64,000 bases of DNA. Source: Microbispora oryzae. Lineage in GTDB: Bacteria > Actinomycetota > Actinomycetes > Streptosporangiales > Streptosporangiaceae. The stretch covers positions 186,001-250,000 of the forward strand of contig NZ_JAFCNB010000010.1 in NCBI RefSeq assembly GCF_017896165.1, written 5' to 3'. Below the pieces are notes generated by a model. It was not told where the DNA came from and made no database searches. It saw only the letters and a program-made list of their open reading frames with translations. Below are positions 58,318 to 64,000 of the stretch, in pieces; the first letter of the stretch is position 1; every line of letters begins with the position of its first letter. A program made the position numbers and the translations under genes.

Positions 58318-61300
58318 TCAGTTCGGGTACTTCATCATCGAAGGACCATTGAACAACGTCGGCTTCACCCGCCATTGCAGCTGGTACCTGCTCATGAACT
58401 TGATGGCGTACTTGCTCTCGTTGAACGCCGTGTGCGCCGGCGCGCTCTCACCCTTCCACATCCACGGGCGCTGCAGAGAGTACTTGAACGCGTCCTTGCC
58501 GCCCGCGGCCGCGCGGCCGACACCGCCTCCGAGGGCGCCCAAGGTGGTGTCGATGCCGAATCTCGTCCAGTTCCAGTTGCCTGTGCCGGCGTTCCATATC
58601 GTGTAGCGGGCGGCCGCTGCGGCGGCGCCCACCGCGACCCCGCAGACGATCGAGATCCCACAGGCCGTGGCGCCCGCGATGCCGGCGACCACGACCGCAC
58701 CGGCGGCGATCCCACGCACGATCTTGTTGTCCCACCAGTGCCGCTTCTTCTTCTTGGCCTTCTCTCTCTGCTTCGCCAGCTCGATCTCCGCCCGGACGGC
58801 CTTGGCCCGTTCCTCGGCGAGTTGCGCCTCGAGCCTGTTGATCTCGTCCAGCCGCTTCTTGGTCTCGGCCGCGTACTGCTTGTCGGTGAGCTCGCGGTAG
58901 CACTCGTAGGTCGCGCAGGCGCTGGGGTTCATCTGGTAAGACCCGCTCCCACTCGACGCGGTGCCGCCGTTGTCCTTCTTCTTCTTTTTCTTCGGCTTGG
59001 AGTCACCGCTCGAAGAGGTCCCGGTGTGCGGGCACGCGGGTTCGCCGTAGACGCCGCAGAGCAACCGGGTGCCTGACGGGTCGGAGAAGCCGACCGGGTT
59101 GTCGTTCGAGTAGGCGTAGCCGTTGATCTGCTGCGGATCGGTCAGATCCATCACCGGGTCGACCGAGACGAACCGCCCGATCGCCACGTCGTACTCACGG
59201 GCGCCGATGTGGGTCAGGCCGGTCGACTCGTCGATGGTGCCGCCCACGAAACCCTTCTCACCCGGCCATGAGGCCGGTGCGGTGCCGCGCTCCCCACCGT
59301 ACGGCGTGGTGGATCGGCGCGAGTAGGCGAGAGTGGTGGCGTTGACGCTCAGCTCGTCGGTGTCGTGGCGGTCGCCGATCAGGTAGTCGACCTGCCCGTC
59401 GGAGGTGCGCACGACCGTCGCCTTCGGGCCCTCGTAGTAGCGGGTGCCCGAGACCTTGCCCGTGCCGGTGGTGAGAGCGAGCTCCTCGCCGCCGAGGTAG
59501 AGCGTGGTCTTCCCGGGCTCCCGGCGCAGCAGCCGGGTGCCCTCGGCGTCGTAGACGAACGTGCTTGTCTTGCCGCCGATCGTGGACGCCGCCAGGTCGC
59601 CCTCGGCGTTCCAGACCAGCTTCTGGTCTCCGAGAGTGGTGACCCGCCGGGTGGTGTTGCCGGCCGCGTCGTACTCGAATGAGTCGGTGCGCGCGCCGGG
59701 ACCCGTGGTGTCGACCTTCGCCAGCGTGTGCGGCTGCGGCTGCCCCGGCCCGGGATAGGTGTAGGTGCGCCGCACGTCGCCGGTGCCGGCGTGCTGGACC
59801 TCGGAGGTCCGGTTGCCGACCGCGTCGTACGTGAAGGTCTGCCAGTACGGCGCGGGCCCGCCGACGGTCGCCGTCGTCGGTGCCGCCGCGCACTCGTTGG
59901 TGGCGGTCCAGCCCTCGGTGAGCCTGCGGTTGTAGTCGTAGGTGTAACACTGGGTGTCGACGGCCGACTTGTCGTCACGGTCGTCGTGCACCCGGGTGAT
60001 GTCTCCGATCGGGTTGTAGGTATAGACGATGTTGTCCATGGTCTGCGGGCCGGCCTTCTCACGGTCGTCGACGACCTGGGCGAGCCTGCGGGTGGAATCC
60101 TCGTAGACCAGGGTGTGCACGACCCTCGCCCCGACGTCGCCGAGCACGGTCTGCAGGACGTCGCTGTAGGGCGAGTACTGCACGCCGCTGACGTAGAGGG
60201 CCGAGCCGCTCAGCGAGGACAGCTGACCCAGCTTGGTGTAGCCGTACGAGACCGTCTCCGCCGCAAGCCCGCCGGCCGCGGGGAACGACGTGGTGGCGGG
60301 CGCGCCGGTGACCGGCCTGTAGGTGGTGCCGAAGGTGTAGGTGCCCGCGAGGGCGCCCTCGGCAGCCGGGATGGTGACGGTGGACCCGGTGCTGCGCCCG
60401 GCCGAGTCATAGCCCTTGACCGCCGTGACATAGGCGTTGCCGTTGTCATAACGGGTCGACGACGCCGCCATGCCCTTGCCGCCGGCGAGGGCGTCGTAGT
60501 CCCACTGCGCCAGCTTGGTCGTGCCCTGGGTCAGGGTCTTCTTGCGGCCGAGCTCGTCGTATTGGTAGGTGAGCGTGACGCCCCGCGAGTCGGTGCTGGT
60601 CAGGAGCTGGCCCGCCAGGTCGTAGGTCGACCGGGTGACGCCGGCGTCGGGATCGTCGGCCATGACGCGGTTGCCGCGCAGGTCGAACCCGTAGGTCCAC
60701 GTGTTGCCCGCGGGGTCGACGACGGAGATGAGATTCCCCGCCTTGTCGTAGCCGTACTTCGTGGCGTTGTACTGCGAGGCGGCGGCGCCGAACACCGGGT
60801 TGCGGTCCTTGTACTGGCGCAGCTCCGTGGTGCGGCCACTCGCGTCGGTCACCTCGAGGCTGGCCGTGCCGCCCCCTGGAGGGACGACGGCGGTGTAGTT
60901 GCCGCCGTAGACGGTGGTCGTGCGCCACTTCTCCACGTTGAGCGACTTGGCGATCGACGCGGTCTCCCGGTCCTGCCCGTCGTACTCGGTGACGGTCTGG
61001 GACGGGACCAGGTTGTCGGCGACGCCCAGGAGGGAGGTGGACGGTGCCGAGGAGTTCCAGTAGGTGTCGTTGACCTTCCAGTCCCGCCCGTGGGAGTCGT
61101 AGAACGTGTCCTCCACGAGGCGGCCGCCGTTGTGCGCGTCCTCCTGGGTCTGCCGCTCACGCAGGAGGCCGTCGTAGAGGGTGATCGACGTGCGGTAGGA
61201 GCCGTCTTCGAGCAGGTCCTTCTGCGTGATCGCCGTCGGCACCGTCGCGGAGATCGCATAGGTGAACGTGGTGTTCGCCGCCGCCGTCTTGGCGCGCCCC

Positions 61301-64000
61301 GGCAGCCACACGGCGGTGAGCCGGCCGAGCGCGTCGTAGTCGGTGTACGTCGTACGCCCGTTGGCGTCGGTCTTCGTCAGGGTGAGCCCCCGACCGGGGT
61401 CGAGTGTGCTCGTCGTCGCGAACCCCTTCGGGTCGGTGACGGTCATGCCGGTGGCGATACCGGTAGCCGGCGTGTAGACGGTCTTGGTGATGTGACCGAG
61501 CTCGTCCGTCTCCGACAGGACGCGACCGTAGATGTCGTGGCTCGTGCCGGTCGCGGCGTAAACGGGGGTGGTGCCGTTGAAGTGGTCAAGCGTTTCGATT
61601 TTGGTGATGTCGGCCTGGCCCGGCTTCGGCGACGCGTTGAGTGCCTGATCGTCGTAGTAGTTGCGCACCTCGCCGGTGACCGCGCCCGGTGAGGTGCAGG
61701 TGCCCGCGGTCGTTTTCACCGTTGCGGGGAAGGCAAGCAGCCAGTTGGCGGCGTCGCGAGTGGTGTAGGTGGTTGTCTTGCACTCCTCGTCTCCGGACAT
61801 CGCGACGTCGCCCTGGTCGCTGACCGAGACGACCAGGCCGTCCTGGTTGTAGGAGTAGTCGGCGCGGGTGCGCCGCCATGCCGTGCCGGTCGCGGTGGTG
61901 ACGAGGGTCCGGCCGCGCTGGACCCCTTTCTGGGTCATCTTCGCCGTCAGCGCGGACAGCCCGGGCCTCGCGCGGCTCGCGGTCACCGCGGACACCCACG
62001 GATCGGTGACGGTGGCGGAGCCGACCGAGCCGCCCTCACCCGTGTAGGTGATCGTCTCTCTGGCCAGACCGGCGAGCGTGTCGTCGTCCTCGACCGTGTT
62101 GCCCTCCGAGTCGGCGAGCGGTCCGCCGAGACCGCGGAAGTAGAGCGTGTCGCTCTGGGTGCGGGCCGACGCGCCGACCTTCGTTCGCACCGTGGCATAC
62201 CCACGGAACTGGTTGTAGGTGCGCTGCTTGTCCAGCGTGAACTCGCTGTCGTCCTTCTTCCAGGCGGCGCCGCCGAGGTACTCGTAGGAGGTGATCTTCG
62301 TCTCCGAGCCCGAGCCGGCGACCGTGTCGTCCTCGGCCACCTGGGTGACCAGGTACTTGTGGAACCAGTCCTTGACCGGGTCGGCGTACCCGTCCGGGGT
62401 CCAGAAGGAGGGATAACACCGCTTGGTGTTCGTGGCCTGGTCGGGTAGCGCCGAGTAGGTGCAGTCGGGGCCGGAGTAGGTGACGAGGGTGTCGGCGCCG
62501 CTCTCGCTGCTGATCCGGGTGATGCGGTACTTGTGCAGTGGTGGACGGCCCTCGTCGGCGTCCACCCGGTTGTCCATGAGGGTGCCGTAGAACGTCACCG
62601 CCGGGAGCGTGATCGCCGTGCCGACGGCCTTGCCGGTGCGAGCGATCTTGGCCAGCCACAGCCCTGGCGAGGTGTTGTCGCCCGTGCCGGGGAACTGCTG
62701 CGTCAGTGCCCAGGAATCGATGTCCTTGTACGCCGTGCCGCTCAGCACCTGCGTGGTGATGGAGGTCAGTCGCTTCCTGGTCCAGAACGAGGGACCGATG
62801 TTCGTGCAGGTGGCGCCGGACGCGCAGTTCTGGTCGAACGGGGCGTCGGGCCAGTTGGCGGCGTGGGCGGCGTCAAAGGTGCCGCAGTCGGACAGGCAGC
62901 GCTCGGAGACTCCGAAGACGACCTTGGCCGGAGCCTGCGCCGCGTACGCCTGACCGGCCCGCAGGCCGTACTCGATCCGGCTGAGGTAGCCCCCGCGCAC
63001 GTAGGACGCCGTGGCCGTCTTCGCCAGGTTCTTCGCGTAGCTGTTGGTCTCCTTGGCGTAGTAGTAGGCCATCGCGTTGCCCTGGGCGTCCACCACGTAG
63101 TCGAGTCGCCAGCGCCACCCCTGCGTGCAGGACGAGTCGGCGTAGGCGGTCGCGTGGCACGGCTCTCCGGCGTGGTTTCCGAACACCGGAACGGTGTAGG
63201 TCGAACCGGTTTCCGGCTTACCGGAGGCCCAGCCGGGCAGCCGGTTCTTGCCGAACCAGTATTGCGTGCCGTCGGTCTTGGTGATCCGCCAGTACTCGTT
63301 GTCGTTGTCACCGTTGGCGGTGTCGGTGGCGGTGCCGTTCAGGTGCTCCACCCGCGAGCCGTCGTCGTCGGCCAGCCGCCACACCCCCGAGTCGTCGTCA
63401 CGGACCAGCGCGGTGACCGAGCCGTCGAGAGACAGGGTGGCGTTGTCGGACTTCCAGCACAGGTCGGCGGTCTTGGCGGTGTTGTTGGCGCCGGTGCCCT
63501 TGTCGTCGTTGCAGCCCATGTAGCTGCGCTCGATGTAGCCGGGGTCGTAGTCCCAGCCCTCGCCGACCCAGGAGGGCTGGTTGTTGGTCGAGGCGACCCG
63601 TCCGTCCACGTTGGATGAGGAGTAGTCGAGGCTGACCGTGGGCTCCAGCTCTCCGGGTACGGACGGCACGTCGATGCCGTACTTGTAGCCGAAGCCGCCG
63701 GAGTTGCCGCCGGCCGCCCACTCGCCGGATGGCGCGAGCGACGTGGCCTTGAACGATCCGCTCGCGCCCGCGGGCGCCGCCGTGGCGGCGAGGACGGTCG
63801 CGGTCACCGCGGCGTCCACATCGACGGTCACGGTGGTTTCCGCTGTGTCGTTGTGGGCGGCGAGCGGCGTCTGCTCCCGGCATTCCGGTCGGTCGGGGGT
63901 GCTGAGCGCGCATTCGGGCAGGCGCACGAGCGTGAGGCGGGAGGCCCAGTCGGCGCCGTAGGCGTTCTTGATCGCCGAATAGTCGACCTGGACGGAGAGC
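58318..64000 (-). CDS. RHS-repeat protein, probable polymorphic toxin or surface protein (5' part outside the window)
   Basis: The frame is open from the window edge to the stop at 58318, giving about 1890 visible residues. Near the edge it reads YSAIKNAYGADWASRLTLVRLP, common upstream of actinobacterial RHS regions. It then has SpvB/TcdB-like sequence (GYKYGIDVPSVPGELEPTVSLDYSS), and many YD repeats (for example YDALGRLTAVWLPG, YDKAGNLISVVDPAGN, YDAVGNRTSEV). The RHS core follows, ending EYDVAIGRFVSVDPVMDLTD and YAYSNDNPVGFSDPSG. After the core come a Lys-rich stretch, a coiled coil, a hydrophobic stretch and a C-terminal variable tail of about 60 residues (KDAFKYSLQRPW to KYPN) that I do not recognise. 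It would be secreted and processed. Confidence 0.88.
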   Translation of the reverse strand, partial: LSVQVDYSAIKNAYGADWASRLTLVRLPECALSTPDRPECREQTPLAAHNDTAETTVTVDVDAAVTATVLAATAAPAGASGSFKATSLAPSGEWAAGGNSGGFGYKYGIDVPSVPGELEPTVSLDYSSSNVDGRVASTNNQPSWVGEGWDYDPGYIERSYMGCNDDKGTGANNTAKTADLCWKSDNATLSLDGSVTALVRDDDSGVWRLADDDGSRVEHLNGTATDTANGDNDNEYWRITKTDGTQYWFGKNRLPGWASGKPETGSTYTVPVFGNHAGEPCHATAYADSSCTQGWRWRLDYVVDAQGNAMAYYYAKETNSYAKNLAKTATASYVRGGYLSRIEYGLRAGQAYAAQAPAKVVFGVSERCLSDCGTFDAAHAANWPDAPFDQNCASGATCTNIGPSFWTRKRLTSITTQVLSGTAYKDIDSWALTQQFPGTGDNTSPGLWLAKIARTGKAVGTAITLPAVTFYGTLMDNRVDADEGRPPLHKYRITRISSESGADTLVTYSGPDCTYSALPDQATNTKRCYPSFWTPDGYADPVKDWFHKYLVTQVAEDDTVAGSGSETKITSYEYLGGAAWKKDDSEFTLDKQRTYNQFRGYATVRTKVGASARTQSDTLYFRGLGGPLADSEGNTVEDDDTLAGLARETITYTGEGGSVGSATVTDPWVSAVTASRARPGLSALTAKMTQKGVQRGRTLVTTATGTAWRRTRADYSYNQDGLVVSVSDQGDVAMSGDEECKTTTYTTRDAANWLLAFPATVKTTAGTCTSPGAVTGEVRNYYDDQALNASPKPGQADITKIETLDHFNGTTPVYAATGTSHDIYGRVLSETDELGHITKTVYTPATGIATGMTVTDPKGFATTSTLDPGRGLTLTKTDANGRTTYTDYDALGRLTAVWLPGRAKTAAANTTFTYAISATVPTAITQKDLLEDGSYRTSITLYDGLLRERQTQEDAHNGGRLVEDTFYDSHGRDWKVNDTYWNSSAPSTSLLGVADNLVPSQTVTEYDGQDRETASIAKSLNVEKWRTTTVYGGNYTAVVPPGGGTASLEVTDASGRTTELRQYKDRNPVFGAAASQYNATKYGYDKAGNLISVVDPAGNTWTYGFDLRGNRVMADDPDAGVTRSTYDLAGQLLTSTDSRGVTLTYQYDELGRKKTLTQGTTKLAQWDYDALAGGKGMAASSTRYDNGNAYVTAVKGYDSAGRSTGSTVTIPAAEGALAGTYTFGTTYRPVTGAPATTSFPAAGGLAAETVSYGYTKLGQLSSLSGSALYVSGVQYSPYSDVLQTVLGDVGARVVHTLVYEDSTRRLAQVVDDREKAGPQTMDNIVYTYNPIGDITRVHDDRDDKSAVDTQCYTYDYNRRLTEGWTATNECAAAPTTATVGGPAPYWQTFTYDAVGNRTSEVQHAGTGDVRRTYTYPGPGQPQPHTLAKVDTTGPGARTDSFEYDAAGNTTRRVTTLGDQKLVWNAEGDLAASTIGGKTSTFVYDAEGTRLLRREPGKTTLYLGGEELALTTGTGKVSGTRYYEGPKATVVRTSDGQVDYLIGDRHDTDELSVNATTLAYSRRSTTPYGGERGTAPASWPGEKGFVGGTIDESTGLTHIGAREYDVAIGRFVSVDPVMDLTDPQQINGYAYSNDNPVGFSDPSGTRLLCGVYGEPACPHTGTSSSGDSKPKKKKKKDNGGTASSGSGSYQMNPSACATYECYRELTDKQYAAETKKRLDEINRLEAQLAEERAKAVRAEIELAKQREKAKKKKRHWWDNKIVRGIAAGAVVVAGIAGATACGISIVCGVAVGAAAAAARYTIWNAGTGNWNWTRFGIDTTLGALGGGVGRAAAGGKDAFKYSLQRPWMWKGESAPAHTAFNESKYAIKFMSRYQLQWRVKPTLFNGPSMMKYPN

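Noticed and set aside
57869-58606. Plus-strand frame across the RHS terminator region
   Set aside because: It lacks a recognisable domain and crosses a strong terminator and two minus-strand genes.
59728-61692. Long plus-strand frame inside the RHS gene
   Set aside because: No recognisable domain or start signal. The minus strand carries uninterrupted YD repeats.

Overview
The window reads as chromosomal DNA of a high-GC, spore-forming-type actinomycete, most likely of the Streptosporangiales (Nonomuraea/Streptosporangium-like). The reasons are the very high GC content, the many GTG and TTG starts, the LytR-CpsA-Psr (LCP) ligases with long disordered tails, the secreted CBM2 protein, and the GlxA/rhodanese and DUF2975/XRE gene pairs. 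This placement is inference from style and gene content, not from a marker gene. I saw no rRNA, tRNA, insertion sequence or CRISPR array.

Layout. (1) 1-2.2 kb: end of an AlkA-like DNA glycosylase, then a divergent GlxA regulator/rhodanese pair. (2) 2.3-18.9 kb: a cell-envelope glycan region. A minus-strand series holds a large GT-C membrane protein, a GT2 polyprenol-phosphate glycosyltransferase, two GT-B enzymes, a methyltransferase, a flippase-like protein and an NDP-sugar pyrophosphorylase. A plus-strand series holds a second GT-C-like protein, an LCP ligase, an acyltransferase-3 protein and a GT-B enzyme. (3) 19.0-23.5 kb: a Ser/Thr kinase fused to a WD40-type propeller, a perfect 57-bp palindrome and an acetoacetate-decarboxylase-like protein. 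(4) 23.6-36.4 kb: a phosphopolyol (teichoic-acid-like) region. Its minus-strand operon has two CDP-alcohol phosphatidyltransferases, an archaeal-looking sn-glycerol-1-phosphate dehydrogenase, a LicC-like nucleotidyltransferase and a DUF5941 protein. Its plus-strand operon has a cytidylyltransferase-reductase fusion and a TagF-like transferase. A GT2 enzyme and a second LCP ligase follow. The likely logic is synthesis of activated polyols, polymerisation, glycosylation, and LCP-mediated attachment to the wall.

(5) 36.4-42.4 kb: two secreted hydrolases, a polyester hydrolase (cutinase/PETase fold) with a CBM2, and a 1208-residue LamG/GH39-like/CBM glycosidase behind a promoter covered by CGAATCGATTCG palindromes. 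(6) 42.4-46.5 kb: two MFS exporters divergent from a LysR regulator, then a DUF6461 protein. (7) 46.5-49.2 kb: a DUF4132 protein paired with a small protein that resembles ubiquitin at its C-terminus and ends in Gly-Gly; I consider this the most intriguing pair here. (8) 49.2-57.7 kb: an SDR/HTH pair, an unknown membrane protein, a DUF2975/XRE pair with twin operators, and a five-gene ABC transporter/histidine kinase/response regulator/LiaF-like operon. (9) 58.1-64.0 kb: a large RHS-repeat protein running off the window, followed by a 61-residue membrane protein and a strong hairpin terminator.

All functions are inferred from motifs I could read. No database search was run. Family names rest on remembered motifs, and start codons were chosen by ribosome-binding site and overlap.
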